Below, piece by piece: positions 16,957 through 26,291 of a stretch of DNA of 64,000 nucleotides. The notes under the pieces are model-generated. The model ran no database searches. It was not told the DNA's origin and saw only the letters and a list, made by a program, of their open reading frames with translations. The stretch lies in contig JAFABB010000018.1 of NCBI GenBank assembly GCA_023426245.1, positions 1-64,000 of the forward strand. The letters are read 5' to 3'. The number at the start of each line of letters is the position of its first letter. Position 1 is the stretch's first letter. Position numbers and translations under genes: made by a program. This stretch comes from Bacillota bacterium. Its GTDB lineage: Bacteria; Bacillota; UBA4882; UBA8346.

Positions 16957-18057
16957 ATGGAACGATTAAAAGTAGGGATTATTGGAACTGGTATGGCGTT
17001 TGAACGTCTTCATTATCCGGCTTACCAGGAATTAAGCGCCAATTACCAGATTGTAGCCCTATGTGATGAAGATAAGTCCAAAGCTCTAAACTGGGCGGGT
17101 AAACTCTCGATTTCTGAAAACGAAGTATATAGTGACTTCCGGGAATTGGCAAAGCGCGATGATTTACAGGTCATTGATATTATGGTTCCCATTGGTCTGA
17201 ATTTTACTGTAACCGAAGCTGTAGCGGCTATGGTTGGAAAAACAAACAAAGCGATTATCTGTGAGAAACCTTTGGCACCAACGCTGGAACAAGCGCAAAA
17301 AAGTGCGGAACTTTCTGAGAAGTATGGGGTCAAGATTATGATTGCCGAAAATTACCGTTATAATGAAGATCCCAATCTGATTCGCGATTTGGTTGGAGAG
17401 GGGCATCTTGGTGAAGTTGACTATTTTGTTTGGAACCGGGTGCTCAACTTTCTGGATGATATGAAAAAGGATGCTTTTCCGTCAAAAGAATGGCGTCAGC
17501 ATCCGGACTATCCGGGAGGAGTTTTTTATGATACAGCTGTACACGATATGGCGGCATTAAGGCACATTTTTGGACCGATTGACGAATTGATGGCTTATGG
17601 CCGGAAAGACAAGGAAGTTTTGAATCAATATGCCGTAGTGAATGTGATTTTTCGTTTTATGAGTGGTTTTACAGGTAGTTATAATTTTTATGCCGGCGGA
17701 AAGGAAATGCAACGGCCTTTAATTGGACTCAGAATTATTGGGCGTAAAGGAGAAATTTATCAGGAGGAACGCGATTGCGGAACCATTAATATCACTTATA
17801 CCGATGGTCAATCGAAACAACTAGCATACAAGCCGCAAAGAGGTTATTATAACGAATTATTAAATTTTTATAATGCCTATATCGGAAAAGAACCCCTTGC
17901 AGTAACACCGGAAGTGGAATTTGGAGATGCCCAAACATTACTTGCAATATTGGAATCAATGGAGGAAGAAACTCCAGTTAAAGTTGATGACGCTCCAGCA
18001 TACACCCCCATCTATCATCAAGTTGGGAAAATTGGTGATGAAGAAAAACGAATGTAG
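16957..18057 (+). CDS. Gfo/Idh/MocA-family NAD(P)-dependent oxidoreductase
   Basis: This 366-residue cytosolic protein has an N-terminal Rossmann domain (VGIIGTGMAFERLHYPAY, then a DIMVP segment) and the EKPLAPT motif that carries the catalytic lysine of this family, followed by AENYRYN. The C-terminal half is the GFO_IDH_MocA alpha/beta domain with a conserved YDTAVHDMAALRH histidine segment. Members oxidise or reduce sugars, inositols and derivatives; the exact substrate cannot be told. It has AAAGGAG before the ATG. It faces the LacI repressor gene tail to tail (16 bp apart), so that repressor may control it, but no copy of that repressor's operator is seen upstream of this gene. Confidence 0.9.
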   Translation: MERLKVGIIGTGMAFERLHYPAYQELSANYQIVALCDEDKSKALNWAGKLSISENEVYSDFRELAKRDDLQVIDIMVPIGLNFTVTEAVAAMVGKTNKAIICEKPLAPTLEQAQKSAELSEKYGVKIMIAENYRYNEDPNLIRDLVGEGHLGEVDYFVWNRVLNFLDDMKKDAFPSKEWRQHPDYPGGVFYDTAVHDMAALRHIFGPIDELMAYGRKDKEVLNQYAVVNVIFRFMSGFTGSYNFYAGGKEMQRPLIGLRIIGRKGEIYQEERDCGTINITYTDGQSKQLAYKPQRGYYNELLNFYNAYIGKEPLAVTPEVEFGDAQTLLAILESMEEETPVKVDDAPAYTPIYHQVGKIGDEEKRM

Positions 18058-18073
18058 AGAATAAAATCCAAAA

Positions 18074-19066
18074 TTAAGCGGACTTGCGAATTACCAGTTC
18101 CGGAATAAAACACTGTTTAATACCGGTATGTTCGGCGGCTTTCAACTGATTGACAAGTACTTGAACGGCCAGTTCGCCCATTTCATAACGGGGCTGGTGA
18201 ATTGTGGTTAGAGGCGGACTGGTAAGGTGCGAAAACTCCAAATCATCGAATCCGATGATGGCAATATCGGAAGGTACATGTAAACCTGCTTCGTTAATAG
18301 CTTGTAAGGCCCCATATGCCATTACATCGTTGGCGGCGAAAACAGCTGTGCAAGTAGGCTGATAACGTAATAACTCCTTCATAGCAAGATATCCATCCTG
18401 CCATATGAATTTTCCTGTGGTAATGAGTTCTTCTATAAACGGCAAACCTGCCGTTTGAAGTGCTTTTTTATAACCTTCCAGCCGGTCTAAGGCTACTTGA
18501 AAGTCTAAATTACCGGATATATGGGCTATACGCTGGTGGCCGCCTTCGATTAAATGATTAACAGCCCGGAATGCCCCTTCTACATTGTCAACCCATATGG
18601 AGTTGACTCTAGGATCACTGAAATTCCGCTCAATTAAAACAAATTGAATCTCCCGCTCCAATAAATGCAATACGAAATTCTTTTCTTTAATATTACTGCC
18701 GATAATAATCAAACCATCGACCCGGCCGGATTCGATTAATTTTTGTACAACATGCCGTTGTTCCAGACTTTCATAAGAATTGGAAAATAAGAGCATATAA
18801 CCATTTTTACTGGCGCTGTACTCCATTCCTTTTATGATTTGTGAATAATATGGCTCCGAAACATCGGCCATCATGACTCCGATTGTTTCGGTCTTCCGTG
18901 TTACAAGACTTCTCGCAGCGGCATGAGGATAATACCTTAATTCTTTTGCTGCATTCTCAATTAATAAACGAGTTTCGTCCTTGACGCCATACTTATTATT
19001 TAAAGCCCGGGAAACAACACTTACTGAAAAACCGGTATTACGCGCTATATCTTTAATTGTTGACAT
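18074..19066 (-). CDS. LacI-family transcriptional repressor
   Basis: This is a 330-residue repressor. The N-terminal helix-turn-helix and hinge helix (STIKDIARNTGFSVSVVSRALNNKYGV, then AAKELRYYPHAAARSL) are followed by a periplasmic-binding-like sugar sensor (TIGVMMADVSEPYYSQIIKGMEYSA, IIGFDDLEFSHLTSPPLTTIHQP). The ATG at 19066 follows GGAG. A perfect 14-bp palindrome of the LacI operator type lies 15 bp upstream of its start (19081-19094), so it is probably autoregulated. The inducer is presumably a sugar or sugar derivative linked to the adjacent oxidoreductase. Confidence 0.93.
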   Translation of the reverse strand: MSTIKDIARNTGFSVSVVSRALNNKYGVKDETRLLIENAAKELRYYPHAAARSLVTRKTETIGVMMADVSEPYYSQIIKGMEYSASKNGYMLLFSNSYESLEQRHVVQKLIESGRVDGLIIIGSNIKEKNFVLHLLEREIQFVLIERNFSDPRVNSIWVDNVEGAFRAVNHLIEGGHQRIAHISGNLDFQVALDRLEGYKKALQTAGLPFIEELITTGKFIWQDGYLAMKELLRYQPTCTAVFAANDVMAYGALQAINEAGLHVPSDIAIIGFDDLEFSHLTSPPLTTIHQPRYEMGELAVQVLVNQLKAAEHTGIKQCFIPELVIRKSA

Positions 19067-19080
19067 TTATGTTGCTCCAT

Positions 19081-19094
19081 CACAAACGTTTGTG
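19081..19094. promoter_or_regulatory. LacI-type operator upstream of the repressor gene
   Basis: CACAAACGTTTGTG is a perfect palindrome with the central CG typical of LacI-family operators. It covers the leader of the repressor gene on the minus strand. Confidence 0.75.
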
Positions 19095-19352
19095 TTTGTT
19101 ATAGTTTATTCTGACTTATTCTTTAAAATCCTTCTTGTTGTATCGCCGAACCTAAAGAATGCTCATTCCGATAAAACAGGATTCGCCGACGGAAAGGGAA
19201 CTTTACGATTAATTATCTATTGTATAATAAATTTTCTAGGCTTACAACGTTTTTTGGGTGAAGAAACCCATTGAATTTGGTCATCTTTCGTTAAGCGAAT
19301 GAACAATAGCTCACTCTCTCATATAATATAAAAAAGAATAGGAGTGAGGCAT

Positions 19353-19916
19353 TTGGATTTTTCGAATGAATCTTTAAAACAGTTGGAAAAAATCCATCAG
19401 GAAATTTTTCAATTATCCGTGGATGACGAACTGAAGAAGGTAGTCTTGGGAGATGTGGAACTTGCAATGAAATATTTTCTTAGAGAGAATATTTTAGGTG
19501 TTTTTAATTCGTTAACAGTTGTCGTGATGAAATTACATACTTATTTATTAACAACAAAAGAATCATGTGAAAAGATAGACCCAATATTACGGGGAATTCA
19601 CTGGATACAACAAGCTATTATTCGAAAACCCGTTAATTTTGTAGGTCCGGCGGGAGCAACCGGGGCAGAGGGACCGTCAGGATGTCCGGGGCCAGTAGGA
19701 CACACAGGGGCAACCGGGGCGGAGGGACCGTTAGGATGTCCGGGGCCAGTGGGATACACAGGGGCAACGGGACCATCAGGGGCCGGTGGTACGACAACTT
19801 TCGTAACCACAAGTACAATTCCTATCGTACCGGCTTGGAAATACGAGCAACGGCCCTGTTATACTTTTATTTGCAGGGCTGATCAACATCGTAGAATAAT
19901 GGGTTCGCATCATTGA
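19353..19916 (+). CDS. Collagen-like surface or spore protein with a helical N-terminal domain
   Basis: This protein has about 187 residues. A TTG start at 19353 is 8 bases after AGGAG; a GTG at 19344 is the alternative. The first 95 residues are helical and resemble no domain I know. They are followed by about 50 residues of G-x-y collagen repeat (GPAGATGAEGPSGCPGPVG and so on) encoded by two tandem 54-bp DNA units. Unusually, cysteine occurs in each repeat unit. The last 40 residues do not form the usual C-terminal trimer domain of BclA-like proteins, and reading shifts to another frame soon after the repeats are possible, so the 3' end may be truncated or frameshifted. Collagen-like proteins of this class commonly decorate spores or cell surfaces. 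Confidence 0.65.
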   Translation: MDFSNESLKQLEKIHQEIFQLSVDDELKKVVLGDVELAMKYFLRENILGVFNSLTVVVMKLHTYLLTTKESCEKIDPILRGIHWIQQAIIRKPVNFVGPAGATGAEGPSGCPGPVGHTGATGAEGPLGCPGPVGYTGATGPSGAGGTTTFVTTSTIPIVPAWKYEQRPCYTFICRADQHRRIMGSHH

Positions 19917-19931
19917 CAAAAAAATTTGGCT

Positions 19932-19971
19932 GTCAGGGGAAAATCTCCAACCCGATTCATTTTCCCCTGAC
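19932..19971. terminator. Stem-loop between the collagen-like gene and the GH13 gene
   Basis: GTCAGGGGAAAAT and ATTTTCCCCTGAC form a perfect 13-bp stem with a 14-base loop, 16 bp after the collagen-like stop. There is no U-tract on the plus strand; on the minus strand a T-run follows after a few bases, so it could stop transcription in either direction imperfectly. Confidence 0.5.
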
Positions 19972-20104
19972 TGTTCGACCCATTGACAATGACATTTGGA
20001 AGACTTTACTATCATCAAAAATGATGATAATTCGTTTATAAATTTTGAAATAAATGCCATGGTGCTGGTTAAACTATACATATTACCCACTGAGGGAGGA
20101 TATC

Positions 20105-22363
20105 ATGGAAATTACCATTCATCTTCAAACCGAAAGTTCTGAAGGGCTCTATTTAGAGCTATGGCATAATCATAAATACCGTAGAAAGCCTCAAGTAGTT
20201 CGACCCAATGGCACGGATGAAGATGGACCATTTTTCCAAATTGACTCACCCTTAAGTTCTTTTCATCTTCGGTTCTATAATCTAAAAGGTGATCCGGGTT
20301 TTGAGCGCTTTTACGGTAATTTTTTCGGAAAAGAGATCTGGTGTTTGGCGGACCGGCCCGACTTGTATCCGGTGAAGCCTGCCAAAGTAAAGGGCGATGT
20401 CAACAGTTACTATGGAGAAATAAGAAATTTAGTACCGGAAAACCTTTACTTGCCGGAAACAGATATTTCCTACATGCGGAATGGTTTTCCTGATGTGAGA
20501 GTGGCAGGTTCCAAAATAAAAAAAACGATGCTCGGAGCGAATCTTTTGAGTGATCGCTCTGTATTATTTGGTGTTTTTCATCCACGGGCGGCACAGCTTT
20601 ATCTGGTTGGCGATTTTAACGATTGGCAATGTCCCGGTCATCCTACTCCAAATCCGGAAAAGTTTTTGCCAATGGATTTATTTCGGGGTTATTATGATTA
20701 TCCTAATATTTGGTTATTAAGAATACCTGGGGACAAGCTGCCCCCAAAAATAAGGTACCAATTTTATGTTGTCGGAGGTATACCTCTCAATGGTAATAGA
20801 CGCCCGGAAAAATATATCCATGACCCATATACCCGATGCTATGATGAAGATGTAACTCGCAACTCATGTTTGGTTGTTGATCCGAACCACTATGAGTGGC
20901 GGAGCAAGTATTGGAAAACTCCCAATTTATCGGAGATGATTATTTATGAAATGAATGTGTACGGGTTTACTGAAGGGGATGCGGATATTCCTGCTGCGGA
21001 ACAGGGCAAATTTCAAGGCGTTATCCGTAGAATTCGCAATGGCTATTTTAATGATTTGGGAGTGAACACATTAGGATTGATGCCGACCTCAGAAGCTCCA
21101 ACGATGCAAGGACCATCAGCACTTGGCTATGATCCCTGCGGGTTTGCTTCCATTGAACGTGACTTCGGTACACCGGATGAATTGCGGGAATTGGTTGATA
21201 TTGCCCATCAGAATGATTTGGCGGTTCTTTTAGACCTTGTCTTCAATCACACAGCCAATACTTTCAATCCTTTATGGGATATCATCAGTGATAATAACCC
21301 CGGAGGTTTCTATTTTAGCGGGAATACTCCCTGGGGAAACAGAGTGGCCACTGAAAGAGAAGAGGTTCAGGATTATCTGATCGATATTTGTAAAATGTTT
21401 ATTAAGGAATACCGCGTGGATGGATTTCGGTTTGACGCTACCCACTCCGATTGGATGGATCATGGTTTTTTACATCGGCTTCAATATGAATTGCGAGATC
21501 GCGGGTTTAAATCCGATTGTATTTTAATCGTTGAGAACTTGCCTAACCAGCCTGATCTCAATCGGGATGGCTGGAACGGTTTTGCTCAGTGGTGTGACCC
21601 TTTTCACGATAAAATCAAAGCCTTAATGCGTGAAGGTGTTTTTCAAGACTGGGTCAATAATTCAACCGAACACTTAGGGGATGTTTTTTATTTTAGCCGG
21701 AATTTTTATGCAAAACATACCAACAATGCAATTAATTATTGTGAGAGTCATGATGAGAACAGTATGCCTTATGAGGTGGCTACGGATGGACCGGGTTTGC
21801 AAACGGCAGCTGCTAAAGAAAGAAAATCACGATTGGGGTTAATGGCAACAGTAGCTGCATTAGGCCAACCAATGGTTTACATGGGACAAGAGTTTGATGT
21901 GGATAGACCGCGAAACAGAATACAATTCGACTGGCCGATGAATTTGAGAGAACATCATTTTTATCAATGGGTGCGGGGATTGTTTCATTTGCGCCGTCGT
22001 TATCCTGGCCTCCGGATGGCGGGTTCAAATTTGATAGAGGAAGGTCGCTTTCAATTTATCGTGGCACCCTGGCTTGAGCAGGGACGGGATCGAGTCGTTA
22101 TCGGGTGGAGGACAAACCCGACTTCACAGCCACGTGACCAGATAGTCGTACTATTCAATTTCGAACCGTATGATGTAGAGGTGGGAGTCGATTTTGGCCT
22201 AGCCGGGAAATGGGTGAAATTGGCGGATATCGATTATGTAAATGATATTCCACCGTATGGAGATAATTCCCGTGAGGAATCTTCAACGATTGATACCAAC
22301 GGTTTTCTGGAGGGGTTCCACATGCCGCCCAGTAGCGGATTTATTTATAAGTGGGAACATTAA
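20105..22363 (+). CDS. GH13 alpha-glucan enzyme, branching-enzyme-like
   Basis: This cytosolic protein has about 752 residues. ATG 20105 follows GGGAGGATATC; a reading from 20054 lacks a site. A CBM48-type beta domain (HPRAAQLYLVGDFNDWQC, residues about 158-180) precedes the catalytic barrel. The barrel shows LDLVFNHTAN, the nucleophile in VDGFRFDATH (D444), the acid/base in LIVENLPN (E477) and the transition-state aspartate in ESHDEN (D550). The plan fits 1,4-alpha-glucan branching enzymes and close GH13 relatives acting on glycogen or maltodextrin. The N-terminal 150 residues are unusual, and no other glycogen genes are nearby, so GlgB activity is probable rather than proven. Confidence 0.82.
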   Translation: MEITIHLQTESSEGLYLELWHNHKYRRKPQVVRPNGTDEDGPFFQIDSPLSSFHLRFYNLKGDPGFERFYGNFFGKEIWCLADRPDLYPVKPAKVKGDVNSYYGEIRNLVPENLYLPETDISYMRNGFPDVRVAGSKIKKTMLGANLLSDRSVLFGVFHPRAAQLYLVGDFNDWQCPGHPTPNPEKFLPMDLFRGYYDYPNIWLLRIPGDKLPPKIRYQFYVVGGIPLNGNRRPEKYIHDPYTRCYDEDVTRNSCLVVDPNHYEWRSKYWKTPNLSEMIIYEMNVYGFTEGDADIPAAEQGKFQGVIRRIRNGYFNDLGVNTLGLMPTSEAPTMQGPSALGYDPCGFASIERDFGTPDELRELVDIAHQNDLAVLLDLVFNHTANTFNPLWDIISDNNPGGFYFSGNTPWGNRVATEREEVQDYLIDICKMFIKEYRVDGFRFDATHSDWMDHGFLHRLQYELRDRGFKSDCILIVENLPNQPDLNRDGWNGFAQWCDPFHDKIKALMREGVFQDWVNNSTEHLGDVFYFSRNFYAKHTNNAINYCESHDENSMPYEVATDGPGLQTAAAKERKSRLGLMATVAALGQPMVYMGQEFDVDRPRNRIQFDWPMNLREHHFYQWVRGLFHLRRRYPGLRMAGSNLIEEGRFQFIVAPWLEQGRDRVVIGWRTNPTSQPRDQIVVLFNFEPYDVEVGVDFGLAGKWVKLADIDYVNDIPPYGDNSREESSTIDTNGFLEGFHMPPSSGFIYKWEH

Positions 22364-22582
22364 TTACCACCATTTTAAAATGCGTGTGAATGGGGATTTT
22401 TAACCTTGCTATTTTTTATTGATTCCAAGAACCTTAATAAGGGTATCTTCAAAAAACGACCTGATTATATTTTAAAGACCTCCATCATATTGTATATCGA
22501 CCAAGGAAACATCGATTCCGAAAATTTTTGAAGCCTGAATCTTTTGCTTAAATTTCAATAAGGTATTAATGGAGGTCTTCGT

Positions 22583-22915
22583 ATGGAAACCCTTAGTACA
22601 GAATACCGGCTTTTGGGGAGTATTTCGTATCTTATTTGGCCGTTGAGTTTAATCATTGTACTAACGACTTTCAAAAGGGATAAATTCTTACGTTTTCATG
22701 GTTATCAGGCCTTGTACTTGGGGATTTTAGGATCGGTACTTTGGTTGCTGGGTGGTCCTTTACTGCGAATTATTCCTATTTTCGGGGTTCTCGTATTCAA
22801 TTCATTAGCTATTGTCTGGTTTTTGTTTCTATTTCTCCTCTGTTACCGTTGTTACCATGGTGATTATTTTAAAGTTCCTTTAATTTATGATTTGGCCCAA
22901 AGGAATATGGAGTGA
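22583..22915 (+). CDS. DUF4870/Tic20-like small membrane protein
   Basis: This 110-residue membrane protein begins at an ATG behind AATGGAGG. It has three probable membrane segments (about 13-29, 45-68, 72-90) with the short loop KRDKFLRFHGYQAL between the first two, which is the hallmark of the DUF4870 / Tic20-like family. The C-terminal tail is hydrophilic and short. Function of the family is unknown. It is followed 70 bp later by a lipoprotein gene on the same strand. Confidence 0.7.
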   Translation: METLSTEYRLLGSISYLIWPLSLIIVLTTFKRDKFLRFHGYQALYLGILGSVLWLLGGPLLRIIPIFGVLVFNSLAIVWFLFLFLLCYRCYHGDYFKVPLIYDLAQRNME

Positions 22916-22984
22916 TCGTAAGAAAATTTTAAATAATCTGAAAATAGAGAAGGAAATTAGAAATAATTATCGAATACCATTTTT

Positions 22985-24184
22985 ATGATCATAAGGAAAA
23001 AAATTCAATTTATTTTAATCCTATTACTATTGCTTCCGCTTTCGGGATGTTTATCCAGACCCAAGCCTCAAACCGGAGACTTTAGCGGTAAGGTTGTTGA
23101 CGCTTATACCCGGGAGCCGGTTCCCGGCGTGTTAATGAAAATTGGTGAACTCACAATCAATTCCGATGAAGACGGTAAATTTTCGATTGCCTCTTTACCT
23201 CCCGGAGATTATCAGTTGATTTTGGAAAGAGACTGGTATAGTCGAACGATTCATGCGGTCCATCATATTGAAAAGCAAAATTCATTGATTTTCCCGATAG
23301 TTCCGGTTCCAATGGATGGGAGAATACTTTATTGCAATTATAGAGAATCTAACTGGGATATTTGGGAGCTGAACTTGGAAGACCGCTCCGTAAACCGGCT
23401 TTCATCCTTGCCGTCGAATGAAATCAATCCGGTTAAATTACCGAATCGAAATTTAATTTTTCAATCTGACCGGAGCGGTCAAAAGTATGACTTATATTTG
23501 AGTTCTTATGAAAATGTCAATAATGTTCTGACTCCTTTGTCTTGCTGTACCGTAAATGGAAATGACGAACATCCATCGGTTGATGAAACAGGCACCAAGT
23601 TGGTATTTAAATCCCTGGCAATAAGCAGGATTGTTTATAACTATGATATAACAAATGGTCTATGTACGGATGCGGGAGTAACCGGGTATAGCCCTGTAAT
23701 CAGTCCCAAGGGTGATAGGGTTGCTTTTGCCAGCGGTGATTATAAGAGTCTTTTGGTTTACAGTACTTCCGGATCCAACATCACGAAATCCAAGGAGTAT
23801 AATTTATATTTACAAAAGGGTTTAAGACTAAACAACCCTTGCTGGAGCCCGGATGGGAAAAAGATCGCCTTTGATGCCTGGACTACCAGCGGCAATAAAA
23901 ATATCTATACGATAGAAATTGCAGACCCTAAATATTCTGCAGATAGTAAAGATGGCAATATTGAGCAGATTACTTATCGTTACAGGAATAAAGATGCTCA
24001 TGAACATCCATGTTGGTCAAGGGATGGAAACTTAATGTTCTTTGTCGGTACAATCCTTTATTCGTCTCGGAAAGATATTTATTGCATTAAAGTCGCTGAT
24101 GGGATTACTCTGAAAGAAAAAGCTCCTTGGGTAATGGTGACTAAGGATCCTGGCGATAAGAATTATCCAGCTTGGAGTGAGTGA
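22985..24184 (+). CDS. Lipoprotein with a CarboxypepD_reg domain and a TolB-like beta-propeller
   Basis: This 399-residue exported lipoprotein has a signal peptide with lipobox LSGC at about C23. Residues about 33-100 form a carboxypeptidase-regulatory-like beta sandwich (SGKVVDAYTREPVPGVLMKIGEL, then SLPPGDYQLILER). The rest is a WD40-like/PD40 propeller with repeats of the type NEINPVKLPNRNLIFQSDRSG, CWSPDGKKIAFDAW and CWSRDGNLMFFVG. Such propellers bind proteins or polysaccharides outside the membrane. It is probably cotranscribed with the small membrane protein before it. A specific role cannot be assigned. Confidence 0.85.
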   Translation: MIIRKKIQFILILLLLLPLSGCLSRPKPQTGDFSGKVVDAYTREPVPGVLMKIGELTINSDEDGKFSIASLPPGDYQLILERDWYSRTIHAVHHIEKQNSLIFPIVPVPMDGRILYCNYRESNWDIWELNLEDRSVNRLSSLPSNEINPVKLPNRNLIFQSDRSGQKYDLYLSSYENVNNVLTPLSCCTVNGNDEHPSVDETGTKLVFKSLAISRIVYNYDITNGLCTDAGVTGYSPVISPKGDRVAFASGDYKSLLVYSTSGSNITKSKEYNLYLQKGLRLNNPCWSPDGKKIAFDAWTTSGNKNIYTIEIADPKYSADSKDGNIEQITYRYRNKDAHEHPCWSRDGNLMFFVGTILYSSRKDIYCIKVADGITLKEKAPWVMVTKDPGDKNYPAWSE

Positions 24185-24364
24185 CGAAAAATTCCATTTT
24201 AGGCGTATGAATACTCTTGCCAAAAAGCATAATATAGTATAAAATATATAAATGCCGGTTGAGAAGCTTGTTGAAACATTTGGTTTCAATCGGGATATAA
24301 GGATTAGAAAAGTCCTTATGCGCCTTGTAGCTTGAACTACGGGCGAAGCAAAAAAGTTTTTCAT

Positions 24365-24439
24365 GCGCCCGTAGCTCAGTGGATAGAGCACTGGCCTCCG
24401 GAGCCAGGTGCGTAGGTTCGACTCCTATCGGGCGCACCA
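24365..24439 (+). tRNA. tRNA-Arg (anticodon CCG)
   Basis: It is 75 nt with encoded CCA. It folds as acceptor GCGCCCG/CGGGCGC, D stem GCTC/GAGC, anticodon stem CTGGC/GCCAG around CTCCGGA (anticodon CCG), and T stem GTAGG/CCTAT around TTCGACT. Its last 25 bases (24415-24439) recur at 47330, 55521 and 59390, which marks it as an integration site. A small hairpin (CGCCTTGTAG...CTACGGGCG, about 24321-24345) precedes it. Confidence 0.97.
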
Positions 24440-24452
24440 CCTAAAAATATTG

Positions 24453-24486
24453 AATCGACGCAGTTTTATGAGCGTCGATTTTCTAT
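24453..24486 (+). terminator. Terminator-like hairpin after tRNA-Arg
   Basis: AATCGACGC and GCGTCGATT (9 bp stem, 10-base loop) followed by TTCT. Each later copy of the tRNA 3' end is likewise followed by a TTGAC...GTCAA-type hairpin. Confidence 0.65.
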
Positions 24487-24595
24487 TTGACGTTCTAATT
24501 TTGAAAAGCGCGTCAGCAGGAAGCTTAAAAGATCACTGTTTGGGATTGATTGGGAATTAATTTTAAATTTTATGCGGAAATATGAATAATAATTA

Positions 24596-25141
24596 TCATT
24601 CTTGAGAAACTTTTTGCTGAATATCAGGCCTTTTAAACTTTAAAATTTTACTCATTTTTTCATTGGCTTCTGCTTGCATTTTAGGTAACACATGGGTATA
24701 AATATTCGCAGTTGTCCTAAAATCAGCTTGTCTTAAACGCTCTTGAACCACCTTAATTGGAACCCCCTCAGAAATTAGCAGAGTGGCGCACGTATGCCTA
24801 AACCCATGAGGATTATTCTCCGGTATATCCGCATCATTACATATATAAGTAATATACCTGGTTATGACTTTCCGATCAATTGGATTGCCATTTAAACTAG
24901 CAAAAACCAAATGATTGTCTTTGTATCGAATATGAATGGCCGCACATTTCGCCATATCTTCCATTTGCAAATTCCTTTGCTGCTTAAACATAAGGATAAA
25001 CCAATCATCAAAACTTACGGATGGTTTAGAAGCTTTTGTTTTAAGCTTCTTTTTGATTTTATTTCCTTGGGCTTGCTGAATTACCGAAAGCAGACAGGTC
25101 TTTGTGTTTATATCTTCCCATCTTAAACCCCTCAGTTCTCT
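24596..25141 (-). pseudogene. Tyrosine recombinase (integrase), 5'-truncated remnant
   Basis: The open frame on the minus strand runs from just after a stop (25142-25144) to a stop at 24596. It reads RELRGLRWEDINTKT, then KLKTKASKPSVSFDDW, DNHLVFASLNGNPID and HGFRHTCATLLISEGVPIKVVQERL, ending in TTANIYTHVLPKMQ. These are the Arg I box, the HxxR box and the tyrosine of phage-type integrases, so nearly all of the catalytic domain is present. The N-terminal core-binding and arm-binding domains are missing and there is no start codon. It lies 157 bp from tRNA-Arg and points toward it, the usual position of an island integrase. It most likely inserted island 1 and is now dead. Confidence 0.85.
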
Positions 25142-25669
25142 TTAGTGTACCTTCTTTACCATCAGCTCTTTTGATAGTTAATTGCCGAAGCTTAAAAGCC
25201 GTGGCTTCCCGATTTGTTATATGTGGTAAGAATTTAGACGCAGTTCCGTGGAAAGTTTCCGGATAATATTCTTTTTTACCGGTAATTAAGGTGAAGGTTT
25301 GGTAGATATTCAACATGGAAGAAGGGTTATATCGTTGGGATATATTGAAAATAAAATCGTTGTTAATAGATTCAGGTATAGTTATACCGAGTCTAATTCC
25401 ATAGAGCTTGAACAAGTCAATTGTTATAATAGAATCATGTTTTCAGGATTACTCATAATTGACAATTTTATTTTTAAAAAAGAAGGATTAGTGAAATTTG
25501 TGTAGTATTACTTAACTAGATAACAAACTAAAGTTTAAATTTAAGATCTGATAAATCAGCTTTTAAGATGCCATTCAAAACGGTTCAAGAATATTGATGG
25601 TAAAAAAATCTAAGGTTTGTCTTTCTAAATTAAATTCATCTATACTGTACAAAACATTTGAGGTAAAAA
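25142..25669. other. Intergenic region, degraded island sequence
   Basis: This lies upstream of the integrase remnant and before the XRE regulator. Neither strand shows a recognisable protein; open frames here are short and without family features. It is AT-rich and probably the decayed remainder of the integrase end of the island. No clear promoter for the regulator at 25670 was found. Confidence 0.4.
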
Positions 25670-26263
25670 ATGGGTAACCTAGTCGACGACAAACAGAAGA
25701 AAATAATAGACGATATTAAGATAAACCAGATTGGTCAACGGATCCGGATAGCACGGGAACATAAAAAGCTAACCCTTGATGAATTGGCCGTAAGAACTGG
25801 TTTGACGAAAAGTTTCCTTTCTCAGGTTGAAAGAGGTAAGAGTAATCCCTCCCTTGCTTCGATTCGAAGTATCGTGCAAGAATTGAATATTCCTTTGGTA
25901 TCTTTGTTCGAGAATTCAACGAAGAATCTTTCGGATGTTGTGGTAAGGAAAAACAAGCGTAAAAATTTTAAGCTTCCGGATTCGATTTTAAAATTCGAAT
26001 TGCTCACGCCCGATTTAAAGCGGCAAATGGAGATCATTCGGGTGATTGCGCCGCCGGAGGGGAGATCTGAATTCATGGCCCATGAAGGCGAGGAATGGGG
26101 CTATGTTGTTAAAGGCCGGATCCGTTTGACAGTTGGAAATGAAGAATTTGAACTTGAAGCAGGCGATACCGCTTATTATTCAAGTGAAATTCCCCATGGA
26201 TGGGTGAATGAAACCGATGATGAAGTAGAATTAATTTGGGCGATTACACCACCATCATTCTAG
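25670..26263 (+). CDS. XRE-family regulator with C-terminal cupin domain
   Basis: This 197-residue protein has a helix-turn-helix at about 21-76 (IGQRIRIAREHKKLTLDELAVRTGLTKSFLSQVERGKSNPSLASI) and a cupin_2 beta barrel at about 125-195 (EGEEWGYVVKGRIRLTVGNEEFELEAGDTAYYSSEIPHGWVN). XRE-cupin proteins usually sense a small metabolite in the cupin and control a neighbouring transport or catabolic gene. It is followed 28 bp later by a DMT-type sugar transporter, so they probably form one transcript and the transporter substrate may be its effector. Confidence 0.92.
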   Translation: MGNLVDDKQKKIIDDIKINQIGQRIRIAREHKKLTLDELAVRTGLTKSFLSQVERGKSNPSLASIRSIVQELNIPLVSLFENSTKNLSDVVVRKNKRKNFKLPDSILKFELLTPDLKRQMEIIRVIAPPEGRSEFMAHEGEEWGYVVKGRIRLTVGNEEFELEAGDTAYYSSEIPHGWVNETDDEVELIWAITPPSF

Positions 26264-26291
26264 GGTAGTATTAGTATTACAGGAGAAAAAC

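Noticed and set aside
19653..19790. CRISPR array or minisatellite
   Set aside because: The repeated DNA is in frame and encodes collagen G-x-y triplets, with no unique spacers. No CRISPR array or cas gene was seen in the window.
25059..25415. 118-codon minus-strand frame upstream of the integrase remnant
   Set aside because: It overlaps the better integrase frame, shows no integrase motifs and looks like chance reading of decayed DNA.
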